In this document: positions 16,501-23,815 of the stretch, one piece after another
Numbering within the stretch: the first letter of the stretch is position 1
How the letters are laid out: each line of letters starts with the position of its first letter
DNA from: Bacteroidaceae bacterium
GTDB taxonomy: Bacteria; Bacteroidota; Bacteroidia; Bacteroidales; Bacteroidaceae
Assembly (NCBI GenBank): GCA_016280855.1
Contig: JAEEHP010000131.1
Coordinates: forward strand, 1-49,472
Length of the DNA stretch: 49,472 nucleotides
Direction: 5' to 3'
The notes under the pieces: model-generated
What the model saw: only the letters and a program-made list of their open reading frames with translations
Told to the model about the DNA's origin: nothing
Databases searched by the model: none
Position numbers and translations under genes: made by a program

Positions 16501-16570
16501 CGGATTCGGAGGAGGAGGAGGCAACCGCAGCGGCGGCGGTGGCTTCGGAGGCGGAGGAGGCCGATTCTAA
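13514..16570 (+). CDS. Outer-membrane beta-barrel protein with carboxypeptidase-like regulatory domain (TonB-receptor related)
   Basis: I chose the ATG at 13514, which gives a clean signal peptide (MNLRSHLMAMAVALVAIFLF, cleavage after ALAQ); the frame is also open upstream to 13466, inside the previous gene. The 1018-aa product has an N-terminal carboxypeptidase D regulatory-like domain (FNVRGTVYES ... GASVVVNDSTGK), a plug-like region (VDDTVMYNAAAFSLPPGA, LPGIVIDESGKITHNGK), and a long barrel of alternating aromatic/polar strands. It ends in a Gly/Asn/Arg-rich tail (GGFGGGGGNRSGGGG) and a terminal Phe. This is the OMP_b-brl_3 / outer-membrane beta-barrel family common in Bacteroidetes, probably a transporter or receptor of unknown ligand. 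No SusD partner is adjacent. It sits 28 bp after the P-type ATPase and might be co-transcribed. A terminator follows. Confidence 0.88.
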   Translation: MNLRSHLMAMAVALVAIFLFSPTALAQWFNVRGTVYESSTLKGLPGASVVVNDSTGKMVAGRQTTDNGQFMIPGVPVGKYTLKVSFVGFKTQSFALNLAGKGGNKKVNDILLKEDATLMAEAVVEGKLPEMSIVDDTVMYNAAAFSLPPGAMVEELIKKLPGIVIDESGKITHNGKEVRQILVDGKEFFGRNQQTVLKNIPAEIVEKVKAYDKQSDLARITGIDDGEEQTVLDLEIKKDKRRGWFGRATAGYGTRQRYSAHADVYRFLDRQKAGVVGNANNTGGNGMQSNQDVAASLNLEWDKLELNGGLTGRFNQASGSSWSNSQNFENRNAAYSNRINSNGSHSNSFDTNWRIEWKPDTMTNILLRPQFGINGNRSHSRGESATFNDNPYAVTDDPLGAFSAISPASVSDGSPVGISPALRAITVNHNLNANRNASNSLSASLSLQVNRRLQKPGRNITFNVNGGLNNNDGNSSSYSQIDYYQILAMTGGDSVYHKIQYDDSRSVGRNLSARFSYTEPIATGQFLQFSYNYSYRFNDRDRTVASIFDPFVDQYFLGIDGYDGHIDLATPDTAQCNYTENHYQNHDIRLQYRLVDSKTRLNIGFNLQPQVNEVDYNKGWKHYDLSRTVVNWSPTLNFRYRFTRQHQVEARYGGQSGQPGITDLIPDTLSNANPLAIRLGNPNLKPSFTHNASAEWRLSIPDAQRSYNLNANFRTTQNATTSRTEYNEVTGGRVTMPVNISGSWNAGANFNFNTAFKDQRFRVNSRTSYSHTLAKGFVYRSQEHATVGINTTSNNINEGLRFTFRDEFDSHSIYEDEDSEDGFAYYKNTLEVNLHGNFSYNASTSTNTAATDLSHYNYSYGLSLNWNFWFGLNLSTDINQNSRRGYADEIMNTNQWIWNAQATYSFLKQRQAILTLRWNDILQQRDMVNRNISATSRTDSDSERIVSYAMLSFTYRFNLFGGRNVNRNRDREEGESLEGGERGARGNRSEGGGNRGGFGGGGGNRSGGGGFGGGGGRF

Positions 16571-16580
16571 ACACCAGCAA

Positions 16581-16613
16581 AAAGCCCAAGTTTCAACGCG
16601 AAACCTGGGCTTT
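16581..16613. terminator. Terminator between the convergent barrel-protein and ilvB genes
   Basis: AAAGCCCAAGTTTC and GAAACCTGGGCTTT form a long stem with one mismatch/bulge around a 5-nt loop, and T's follow. A-rich DNA on the other side makes it usable from both directions, suiting the convergent genes. Confidence 0.85.
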
Positions 16614-16636
16614 ATTTATATCCTCAATCAATCGGC

Positions 16637-18331
16637 TTAAACCTCCAGTAACATCTCATCGACATTGGCTCCCGGAGGCGTCATCGGAAGCACATTGTCC
16701 TCCTCCTTGACGGCACATTGCAGGAGATAAGGGCCGTCCGTCGAGAGCATTTCAGCGATGGCAGCAGCGAGGTCAGCACGATCAACTACCGTGCGGGCAG
16801 GAATCCCGTAGGCCTTGGCGATCAACTCGTAGTCGGGGTTCATCATCGGCGTGAACGAATAGCGGCGGTTCCAGAACATTGCCTGCCACTGGCGGACGTT
16901 GCCTAAATAGTTATTGTTCAGAAGGATGATCTTCACGGGCGAGCCCTGTTCCATGATGGTGCCCAGCTCCTGAATCGTCATCTGCAGGCCACCGTCGCCC
17001 ACGAACAGGCACACCGTGCGGTCGGGAGCGCCAAAGGTGGCACCGATGGCGGCAGGCAAGCCGAAGCCCATCGTGCCGCAGCCGCCCGAGGTGACGATGC
17101 TGCGAGGCTTCGAGAATTGGAAATAGCGGGCACCGAACATCTGGTTCTGACCCACGTCGGTCACGAGCACCGCCTCGTGCTTCGAGGCTTCGCTCACGGC
17201 ACGCACCACCTCGCCCATCAGCAGCGGACCATCGGTGGGGTGAATGGCTTTCTCAATCACCTTATTATATTCGCGTTCGGCGTAGGGCGCAAAGCCGTCA
17301 ACCCAGCTCTGGTGCTTCGCCTCGTCGATGAGCGGCAGCAGCGCCGCCAGCGTCTCCTTGCAGTCGCCCAGCACCTTGCAGTCGGCATGCACGAGCTTGC
17401 TCAGCTCCGAGGGGTCGATGTCGAAATGAATCACCTTGGCCTGACGCGCATAGGTCTTCAGGTTGCCCGTCACGCGGTCGTCGAAGCGCATGCCGACAGC
17501 AATGAGCACGTCGCACTGGTTCGTCATCACGTTGGGACCCAAGTTGCCATGCATTCCCAGCATACCCTTGTTCAGCGGATGGTCGGAGGGCAGCGCTGAG
17601 AGGCCCAGCAAGGTGCAGCCCGCAGGAATCTGGGCACGCTCCATGAGCTGAAGCAACTCATCCTGAGCACCCGCCAGTTCCACGCCCTGACCAACCAGCA
17701 GCAGGGGCTTCACGGCGTCGTTGATCAGTTGTGCCGCCTTGCGAACGGCATCCATCTTGACATGAGGAACCGGAACGTACGAACGGATGAAATCGATGTC
17801 GGCGGGTTCATAATCCACTTCACCCACCTGAGCATTACGCGTGAAGTCCAGCACCACGGGACCGGGACGGCCGCTACGGGCGATATAGAACGCACGGCTC
17901 ACGGCCCACGCCACATCCTCGGCACGACGGATCTGATAGTTCCACTTCGAGATCGGCTGCGTCATGTTCACCACGTCAACCTCCTGGAAGGCATCCGTGC
18001 CCAACAGCGCAGCACCCACCTGTCCGCAGATCACGACCAACGGCGTAGAGTCGATCATCGCGTCAGCCACGCCCGTCACCGTGTTCGTCGCACCCGGACC
18101 GCTCGTGACCATAGCCACGCCGACGCGGCCGCTCACACGGGCATAGCCCTGCGCAGCATGAACGGCGCCCTGCTCGTGGCGCACCAGAATGTGGTTCAAC
18201 GATTCCTTGTGGTCGTAAAGCGCATCATAGACAGGCATTATTGCGCCGCCCGGATAACCGAACAACGTGGTCACGCCCTCATGCTCCAACGAACGCATCA
18301 GCGCTTCTGCACCTGTGATGGTCTGTTTCAT
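16637..18331 (-). CDS. ilvB: Acetolactate synthase large subunit
   Basis: This 564-aa thiamine-diphosphate enzyme condenses pyruvate (or pyruvate plus 2-oxobutyrate), the first common step of branched-chain amino-acid synthesis. The N-terminal catalytic glutamate lies in VRHEQGAVHAAQGYARVSG, the central region is the FAD/DHAP domain, and the ThDP-binding motif is GDGGLQMTIQE ... LLNNNYLGNVRQWQ. The start ATG at 18331 follows from homology and a -7 box 32 nt upstream. The regulatory small subunit gene (ilvN), normally directly downstream, is absent: the next gene (13514-16570) is convergent with its stop 66 bp away. Either ilvN lies elsewhere or this copy works without it. The biosynthetic rather than fermentative type is inferred from length and overall sequence. 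Confidence 0.93.
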   Translation of the reverse strand: MKQTITGAEALMRSLEHEGVTTLFGYPGGAIMPVYDALYDHKESLNHILVRHEQGAVHAAQGYARVSGRVGVAMVTSGPGATNTVTGVADAMIDSTPLVVICGQVGAALLGTDAFQEVDVVNMTQPISKWNYQIRRAEDVAWAVSRAFYIARSGRPGPVVLDFTRNAQVGEVDYEPADIDFIRSYVPVPHVKMDAVRKAAQLINDAVKPLLLVGQGVELAGAQDELLQLMERAQIPAGCTLLGLSALPSDHPLNKGMLGMHGNLGPNVMTNQCDVLIAVGMRFDDRVTGNLKTYARQAKVIHFDIDPSELSKLVHADCKVLGDCKETLAALLPLIDEAKHQSWVDGFAPYAEREYNKVIEKAIHPTDGPLLMGEVVRAVSEASKHEAVLVTDVGQNQMFGARYFQFSKPRSIVTSGGCGTMGFGLPAAIGATFGAPDRTVCLFVGDGGLQMTIQELGTIMEQGSPVKIILLNNNYLGNVRQWQAMFWNRRYSFTPMMNPDYELIAKAYGIPARTVVDRADLAAAIAEMLSTDGPYLLQCAVKEEDNVLPMTPPGANVDEMLLEV

Positions 18332-18362
18332 TCTTGTGTCCTTTTGCTGTGAAAATCGGGCG

Positions 18363-18370
18363 CAAAGGTA
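18363..18370 (-). promoter_or_regulatory. -7 box (TACCTTTG) for ilvB
   Basis: The minus strand reads TTACCTTTGCGCC, fitting TAnnTTTG, 32 nt before the ATG. The -33 box is unclear. No attenuator-like leader peptide was seen in the short leader. Confidence 0.55.
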
Positions 18371-18448
18371 ATAAAAAGATTAGAGATTAGCGTTTCGAGG
18401 AGAAGGTTTTTATCCTTTTTGCCCTAAAAACATATTTTATGTTACCTT

Positions 18449-18482
18449 TTTGATTTATATTTCTCTAAAAACACTACCTTTG
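18449..18482 (+). promoter_or_regulatory. Promoter (TTTG-N22-TACCTTTG) for the aminotransferase gene
   Basis: TTTG at 18449-18452 and TACCTTTG at 18475-18482 are 22 nt apart, one more than usual. The leader to the ATG at 18614 would be about 125 nt and contains repeats and a hairpin. Confidence 0.6.
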
Positions 18483-18486
18483 CACA

Positions 18487-18612
18487 ACCATTCCACTTTC
18501 AACTTTAGCTTCGCTGACTTTCGTCACGACTCGGCAATTCAAGCAAGCTTGATTGCTCTCGCTGCTCCGAAAGTTCAACTCTCAACTTTCAACTTTCAAC
18601 TCTCAACTCAAA
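18487..18612. repeat. Leader with TCAACTT heptamers around a hairpin
   Basis: TTTCAACTT words flank a palindromic core in which ACTTTCG pairs with CGAAAGT and GCAATTCAAGC pairs with GCTTGATTGC with one bulge. The 3' side is a run of TCAACTCTCAACTTTCAACT words ending 5 nt before the ATG. No riboswitch family was recognised. Confidence 0.7.
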
Positions 18613-18613
18613 C

Positions 18614-19777
18614 ATGCTCTACGATTTCAACCGCATCATCGACCGCACCGGCAGCGGTTCCTACAAATACTGCCGTTTACGTGAGAACTTCGGCCGCACC
18701 GACCTGCTGCCCCTCTGGGTGGCCGACATGGATTTCGAGACGCCGCCCTTCATCACCGAAGCCATGCGCCGTCGCCTCGACCACTCGCTCTTCGGCTACA
18801 CCATCACCCCCGACGAGCTCTGGCAGAGCATCCAGCGCTGGCTCCTCGACCGCCACGGCTGGCACGTCGAACAGGACTGGCTCACCTTCATCCCTGGCAT
18901 CGTCAAAGGCATTGGCATGGTCGTCAACTGCATGTTGAAGCCCGGCGAGCGCGTCATCATCCAGCCACCCGTCTATCACCCCTTCCGCCTCGTGCCACAG
19001 GACAACGGCGTCGAAGTCGTCATGAATCCCCTCATCCCTCATCCCTACACCATGGACTTCGAGGGCCTCGAAGCCCTGGCCCGCGACCCCCGCAACCGCC
19101 TCCTCATCCTCTCCAATCCCCACAACCCCGTAGGCATCGTCTGGGATCGCGACACCCTCACCCGCGTCGCCGACATCTGTTCTCGCAACGACGTCCTGGT
19201 CATCAGCGACGAGATCCATGCCGACATGGCACTCTTCGGCCATCGCCACGTACCCTTCGCCTCCGTCTCCGAAGCCGCAGCCCAGTGCAGCATCACCTTC
19301 GGTGCACCCTCCAAGACCTTCAACATCGCCGGCATCGTCAGCAGCTACGCCATCGTCCCCAACCCTCAGATTCGCGAACGCTTCTACGGCTGGCTCTGCG
19401 CCAACGAGTTCAACGAACCCACCATATTCTCCATCATCGCCACCATCGCCGCCTTCACCCCCGAGGGTGACGACTGGCGTCGTCAGATGCTGGCCTACGT
19501 CGAGGACAACGTACGCTTCGTCGAGGATTTCTGCACGCGCCATCTGCCGCAGATCCATCCCGTACGCCCCGAAGCCTCCTTCCTCGTCTGGCTCGACTGC
19601 CGCGACCTCGGTCTCTCCCACGACGCCCTCCTCGACCTCTTCATCAACCGTGCCCACCTCGCCCTGAACGACGGAGCCACCTTCGGCCCCGGCGGCGACG
19701 GCTTCATGCGCCTCAACATCGCCCTCCCACGCCCCGTCCTCGCCCAAGCCCTCCAGCAGCTCGCCGAAGCCCTGTAG
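18614..19777 (+). CDS. PatB/MalY-type pyridoxal-phosphate aminotransferase (putative C-S lyase)
   Basis: This 387-aa fold-type I PLP enzyme has LPLWVADMDFETPPFI near the N terminus, SNPHNPVG for cofactor/substrate binding, DEIHADM, and the lysine in GAPSKTFNIAG (K234) that forms the Schiff base. The WVADMDF signature is characteristic of the MalY/PatB subfamily, whose members mostly cleave cystathionine or other cysteine conjugates to pyruvate, ammonia and a thiol. Length and motifs are complete. It is likely transcribed alone from the promoter at 18449-18482; the next gene has its own -7 box. A standard aminotransferase role cannot be excluded. Confidence 0.9.
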   Translation: MLYDFNRIIDRTGSGSYKYCRLRENFGRTDLLPLWVADMDFETPPFITEAMRRRLDHSLFGYTITPDELWQSIQRWLLDRHGWHVEQDWLTFIPGIVKGIGMVVNCMLKPGERVIIQPPVYHPFRLVPQDNGVEVVMNPLIPHPYTMDFEGLEALARDPRNRLLILSNPHNPVGIVWDRDTLTRVADICSRNDVLVISDEIHADMALFGHRHVPFASVSEAAAQCSITFGAPSKTFNIAGIVSSYAIVPNPQIRERFYGWLCANEFNEPTIFSIIATIAAFTPEGDDWRRQMLAYVEDNVRFVEDFCTRHLPQIHPVRPEASFLVWLDCRDLGLSHDALLDLFINRAHLALNDGATFGPGGDGFMRLNIALPRPVLAQALQQLAEAL

Positions 19778-19852
19778 CAGCGCAACACCATCTTTCACTC
19801 CTAAAGTCATAAAAATATAGCTCGAAATGAATGCTCTTTGCAAAATAATGCT

Positions 19853-19860
19853 TACCTTTG
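19853..19860 (+). promoter_or_regulatory. -7 box (TACCTTTG) for the 416-aa membrane protein gene
   Basis: CTTACCTTTGCGG fits TAnnTTTG, 52 nt before the chosen ATG at 19913. A TTTG at 19837-19840 is too close (12 nt) to be a standard -33 box. Confidence 0.5.
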
Positions 19861-19912
19861 CGGCCTGAGACGCGGAAGTATCCAAGAGTTTTCAAGCGCA
19901 GTCATACGAATA

Positions 19913-21163
19913 ATGAAGAAAATAAACCTGTCCAAGTGGTGGCGTCATGTCCACGTGAAGAGCATCGTGAAGAGCCTGCTGCTCTCCGTCATGGGAACGA
20001 CCATATCGATCCTACTCACCTTCGGCTCATCAAGGTATTTCGACCACAAGAAGAAGCTGGCCAGCGGACGTCAGCTCGCCATCATGGCCATACACGATAT
20101 CGACAACACGGTGGAAACCTTCGAGGGCTACGCCGACGAGGAGTACCAGGTGAGCCTCAAGGCACAGTACCTGATGGAACACTTAGACACGTTGGAGAAG
20201 GTCGGCTTCGACACCTTGTCGGCCGTGTTCGACTACCTGCTCGCCGACCACTTCATCGGGCAGGGCTACGTCATCGACGATGCCAACGAGAAAGTGTTCC
20301 TCAGCAACCAAGAGGCTTGGAAGAACATCGACAACGCCACGTTCATCGACAAGATGCAGGTGTTCTACAGCGACCGCCACGATTTCTACAACTACCTCAG
20401 CGCCTCACTCGAATGGCGCCCGCCCTTGGACGAACAGGAGTTCATCCAACGGAAGATCAACACGCCCGACTACAGCTTTGATATCGCTGCATATCTGAAA
20501 GAGCTGCTGCGTCGCGACGATATCCGTTACTACATCTCCTATTCCTCCCTCCGTCAGCAACTGTTCTCGTCCACCGCCCAGAAATGGAGGAACCTGAGCG
20601 ACGAGTGCCAGTTCCTCATGGGCATCAGCGACGGCGAGAAAGAGGAATACATCGAGAGCCGGAAGCGCAAAGGCGATCCGCTGCGCGAGAAGCAACTGGT
20701 GGGCGAGTGGCGCACACAGAGCAAGGGCAGCCGCGACGAGATACTGGAGACATGTCTCGCTTTCAGGAAGGACCATACGGGGACCTTCACCCACACCTCC
20801 TATGAATCAGCACATCTCTACATCGGAACCATCGTGGTCACCCAAACCTCACAAGTAACCTGGAAACTCCGCGGCGACTCCGTTGCCGTCACCTTTAAGC
20901 CCGAACTCGTATATACCGTCGACACCACAGGCATCAGCTACAGGGCAGAACTGAAGCCCGACATCCTGGAGTATGTTGACTCGTGGCACCAAGCCAACCG
21001 CAAGAGTCAGGAAGAAGCCCGCAAGAAGGGCAAGGAGACCATCAACTACGGAGCCTTCATCGACCACTCCGAGACCAAGCTGCAATGGAGCAAGGTCACG
21101 CAGCTTCCTGACGGCACAGAGGAAACGTCCACCCTATATCTTACGAAACAAAGCGATGAATAA
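19913..21163 (+). CDS. Membrane-anchored protein of unknown function (416 aa), paralog of 23816-25066
   Basis: I do not recognise a named family. The ATG at 19913 gives 416 residues. One hydrophobic segment near the N terminus (SLLLSVMGTTISILLTF, ~residues 16-38) should anchor it. A conserved patch follows (LAIMAIHDID), then a helical middle, then a C-terminal beta-rich domain with LVGEWRTQSKG and WKLRGDSVAVTF, which resembles lipocalin-like folds. A second gene of the same length at 23816-25066 shares the anchor, the AIMA.DID patch, the W.L.GD motif and a PDGxxxTxxLxL ending, so the two are paralogs. The gene overlaps the TPR-AraC gene by 8 bp, suggesting translational coupling and joint function. 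A role in envelope sensing with the regulator is possible but unproven. Confidence 0.8.
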   Translation: MKKINLSKWWRHVHVKSIVKSLLLSVMGTTISILLTFGSSRYFDHKKKLASGRQLAIMAIHDIDNTVETFEGYADEEYQVSLKAQYLMEHLDTLEKVGFDTLSAVFDYLLADHFIGQGYVIDDANEKVFLSNQEAWKNIDNATFIDKMQVFYSDRHDFYNYLSASLEWRPPLDEQEFIQRKINTPDYSFDIAAYLKELLRRDDIRYYISYSSLRQQLFSSTAQKWRNLSDECQFLMGISDGEKEEYIESRKRKGDPLREKQLVGEWRTQSKGSRDEILETCLAFRKDHTGTFTHTSYESAHLYIGTIVVTQTSQVTWKLRGDSVAVTFKPELVYTVDTTGISYRAELKPDILEYVDSWHQANRKSQEEARKKGKETINYGAFIDHSETKLQWSKVTQLPDGTEETSTLYLTKQSDE

Positions 21164-22844
21164 CAAACCACTCATATCCTTTCTGATTTGCGCCGTGCTG
21201 CTCTTTGCAGGCTGTACGGACCGCCGTGCCAACACCTCCGACGAAGCGAAGGCCGCAGCGTGGAAGCGCTACAGCCAGGCACGCAAGGCCAAGGCGTTGG
21301 AGCGCACACTCGCCATCATCGACAGCATGGAACAGGCCAAGTACATCGGTGCATCCAGGGCTAACCACATGAGGGGCTTGGCTTACGACCAGGGATGGCA
21401 GATGAAAATCGCCGAGCATTATTATAAGGAAGCCTATGAAGGCTATGCCGAGAATCCGTCGCAAGACTGGTTTCTCTATGGCGATGCGGGTTTCCGATGG
21501 GCATATCTGAGCTTACAACGGGGCGACACCGACGGCGCGCTGGACATCGTTACAACACTGTTGTCACAGTCCGAGGCGAACGATTCCTTCCCGAGGATCG
21601 TCAAGTCATCGCTGCTGATGCTCATGGCAGATGTCCAGACGCAGCTCCACCAAAGCGACCAGGCTCGTCTCTCCTGGCAACGAGCCTACGAAATCCAGCA
21701 GCAGGAATGTGCCGACAATCGACGGGCCGATCTGCCATGGATCACGATGAGCATCTCCTGCGCGCTCTTCGACATGGGCGATATCGAAGGGGCTCAGCAA
21801 TGGCTCGATCGCTGCGCACAGGAGTTTGCCGATTTCGAGCAGGTCTGCACCGACTCGCTGCTACTGGAGGAATGGCGCGGACATCTCGCCCTCAAACGCG
21901 CACGCTACCTGCAACGCGCCGGCCGTAGTGCCGAGGCAGCAGCCACTTATGCCGCTGTTCCCCGCCGCCGTATCTTCGAGCCTCGTGGTTACACGGAGGC
22001 TGCCGAATACCTGATGGCAGCCGGTCGCTACGACGAAGCCGCCTATTGGTACGAACTGATCGACAGCACCTATCTCGCTACCGACGACGCCCGCATGACC
22101 TTCGACAATATCGCCACCCGCCTTTCGCCGCGTTATGCAGCCTACCGAAAAGCCGGGCGCAACGCCGATGCACTGGTCATTGCCGACAGCGTCAGCGCCG
22201 CCATCGACTCTGCCCTCGTCTGGCAGAGGAAGAGCGATGCAGCGGAGCTGGCGGTGATCTATCAGACGCACGAACGTGACCTTCAGCTTTCAAATTTGAA
22301 CTTTCAACTGTATCTGCACCGCCTGTTGCTCATCACTGGAGGAATCATCCTCCTACTCATCGGCTACCTGTTGTGGCGCACCTATAGATATAATAAGGAG
22401 TTGAGGGCGAAGAACCAGCGCTTGGTGGCTGAGATTGAGCAGCGTGAGCGCGAAGAACAGCAGGCCATTGAGCAGCTGAAGGCCCAACCGGAAGAAAGCC
22501 TGACGACGCAACAGCAACTGTTCCGCCGCATCTGCGACCTCATGGACTCGCCAGAACGCATCTACACGGACACGGGGCTTGACCGCTTACGTCTGGCCCA
22601 GTTAGTGGGCACGAACGAACATTATGTCTCAGATGCCATCAACGCTTGCACGAATGGCAAGAGCGTGACGGGTTTCGTGAACGAGTACCGTTTGCGCTAC
22701 GCGGCACACCTGCTGGCCACGACGACAGACTCCGTATCGCTGATCGCGGAGCTCTCCGGTTTCGCCCGTAGTTCCTTCTTCCGCATTTTCAGCGATGCTT
22801 ACGGCATGTCGCCGTCGGAATATCGCGGCGTAGCAGGGAAATAG
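21156..22844 (+). CDS. Membrane-embedded TPR regulator with C-terminal AraC-type DNA-binding domain
   Basis: The ATG at 21156 lies within the last codons of the previous gene. The 562-aa product begins with a lipoprotein-like signal (LICAVLLFAGC), then ~340 residues of tetratricopeptide-like helices (e.g. AKYIGASRANHMRGLAYDQGW), a transmembrane helix (~387-408, LLLITGGIILLLIGYLLW), and a coiled coil (LRAKNQRLVAEIEQREREEQ). It ends in an AraC/XylS helix-turn-helix domain (LAQLVGTNEHYVSDAINAC ... GFARSSFFRIFSDAYGMSPSEYR). Such proteins are known in Bacteroidetes: a periplasmic TPR sensor joined to a cytoplasmic DNA-binding domain. The targets may include the neighbouring genes. A short segment before the helix (LQLSNLNFQLY) is encoded by a TTTCAACT-type repeat (22287-22310). 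A terminator follows at once. Confidence 0.88.
   Translation: MNNKPLISFLICAVLLFAGCTDRRANTSDEAKAAAWKRYSQARKAKALERTLAIIDSMEQAKYIGASRANHMRGLAYDQGWQMKIAEHYYKEAYEGYAENPSQDWFLYGDAGFRWAYLSLQRGDTDGALDIVTTLLSQSEANDSFPRIVKSSLLMLMADVQTQLHQSDQARLSWQRAYEIQQQECADNRRADLPWITMSISCALFDMGDIEGAQQWLDRCAQEFADFEQVCTDSLLLEEWRGHLALKRARYLQRAGRSAEAAATYAAVPRRRIFEPRGYTEAAEYLMAAGRYDEAAYWYELIDSTYLATDDARMTFDNIATRLSPRYAAYRKAGRNADALVIADSVSAAIDSALVWQRKSDAAELAVIYQTHERDLQLSNLNFQLYLHRLLLITGGIILLLIGYLLWRTYRYNKELRAKNQRLVAEIEQREREEQQAIEQLKAQPEESLTTQQQLFRRICDLMDSPERIYTDTGLDRLRLAQLVGTNEHYVSDAINACTNGKSVTGFVNEYRLRYAAHLLATTTDSVSLIAELSGFARSSFFRIFSDAYGMSPSEYRGVAGK
22287..22310 (+). repeat. CTTTCAA-word repeat inside the TPR-AraC gene
   Basis: CTTTCAAATTTGAACTTTCA resembles the TCAACTT words before the aminotransferase gene (18487-18612). 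It encodes a short juxtamembrane segment and preserves the frame. Confidence 0.6.
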
Positions 22845-22873
22845 CCCAAAACACCCATTTCATCGACACTTTT

Positions 22874-22904
22874 AAGCCTGGCAGTCTCACGCCAGGCTTA
22901 ACTT
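22874..22904 (+). terminator. Rho-independent terminator after the TPR-AraC gene
   Basis: A perfect 9-bp stem AAGCCTGGC / GCCAGGCTT with an 8-nt loop is followed by AACTTTTT. It ends the 19913-22844 operon. Confidence 0.9.
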
Positions 22905-22994
22905 TTTCTCGTTTTGAGACTACCCCGTGAGCATTCTTTCCCGAAGTGAGACCATCTTTTCCTACCATGGGACTTTCGTTATATTTAATCATCG

Positions 22995-23002
22995 TACTTT
23001 TG
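22995..23002 (+). promoter_or_regulatory. -7 box (TACTTTTG) for the four-gene operon 23014-26391
   Basis: CGTACTTTTGCAG fits TAnnTTTG and lies 11 nt before the first possible ATG at 23014, the same distance class as the P-type ATPase promoter. The -33 region is weak. Confidence 0.55.
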
Positions 23003-23013
23003 CAGCTGGAATC

Positions 23014-23568
23014 ATGATACAGCGAACTCATTATATGGAAACACCAGAACACAAGTGGAGCGTAGGCGAACTCGTCCCGCTCTCATGGAATGAAAGGCTG
23101 CTGAAGAAGAGCGGCTCCACATCATACGCCGAGCTCGTCAACTCGCGTTACATCTGCGTCCGCGAGGCTACCGATAAACAGCCCGGCATCCTGGTGAAAG
23201 TACTGGGCAAGGTTACCCGCGATCAGATATTGCTCGTCTCCGGCACCCCCTTCTGCAAGGACGACCGTGACTACCTGGTCAAAGGCAAGTGCTATTTTAG
23301 CTATCCTTTCCCCTTGGCAGATGACCTGAAGGAAGCCTTGGACATCATAGATGCCAACCCAAGCCTCCAACAACGGTTCGAGGAGGAATCCATGCGCTTC
23401 AACCCCTCCTCCACATTTTGGGTGCGCGGCATCGCCAGACGTATGTTGGGGCTCAAGAAACTGCAATTCTTCGATGCCGGCACCGACCAGCTTTCCAATG
23501 CTGTCGATGACACCCCACATTACCGCCTCACCATAGCCTTCTTCAACAAGGAGAAATTAAGTTGGTAA
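23014..23568 (+). CDS. Unknown soluble protein (184 aa)
   Basis: I do not recognise this protein. The frame opens further upstream, but the -7 box at 22995-23002 makes ATG 23014 or ATG 23035 the likely start. It has no signal peptide or membrane segment. Visible features are an N-terminal EHKWSVGELVPLSWNERLLKK, a central hydrophobic strand-rich part (YICVREATDKQPGILVKVLG) and a C-terminal RRMLGLKKLQFFDAGTDQL. It is the first gene of a tight operon with a small membrane protein, a 416-aa membrane protein and a secreted calpain-like protein (gaps of 8-43 bp), so it probably works with them. Homology to any enzyme class was not seen. Confidence 0.75.
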   Translation: MIQRTHYMETPEHKWSVGELVPLSWNERLLKKSGSTSYAELVNSRYICVREATDKQPGILVKVLGKVTRDQILLVSGTPFCKDDRDYLVKGKCYFSYPFPLADDLKEALDIIDANPSLQQRFEEESMRFNPSSTFWVRGIARRMLGLKKLQFFDAGTDQLSNAVDDTPHYRLTIAFFNKEKLSW

Positions 23569-23589
23569 ACATATCATAATAATCATCAG

Positions 23590-23772
23590 ATGGACACAAC
23601 ACTTCTCATCGCCATTGCCTTAGTGGTCTCTATTGTAGCAGTCCTGTTGGTACTTGTAGCAATCATCATCTACCAGCGCTGGCGCATAGGCGACCAGAAC
23701 GTCTTCATCGAGCGCTTCATCCATCAGAACGAGGAATTGCGCGAAAAGATGAGGAAAGCAGGAATCGTGTAG
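23590..23772 (+). CDS. Small single-pass membrane protein (60 aa)
   Basis: The 60-residue product has one strong transmembrane helix (LLIAIALVVSIVAVLLVLVA) and a short charged C-terminal helix (RFIHQNEELREKMRKAG). It starts 21 bp after the previous stop. Membrane anchoring or assembly of a neighbour is plausible; no family was recognised. Codon use and position in the operon support it as a real gene. Confidence 0.75.
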   Translation: MDTTLLIAIALVVSIVAVLLVLVAIIIYQRWRIGDQNVFIERFIHQNEELREKMRKAGIV

Positions 23773-23815
23773 TACTAATCCATCCTATTTAATAGTTGAC
23801 AAGTTGAAAGCTAAT

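Noticed and set aside
23804-23815. TTG start for the second 416-aa protein
   Set aside because: The ATG at 23816 gives the same length as the paralog and places the hydrophobic segment at a matching position.
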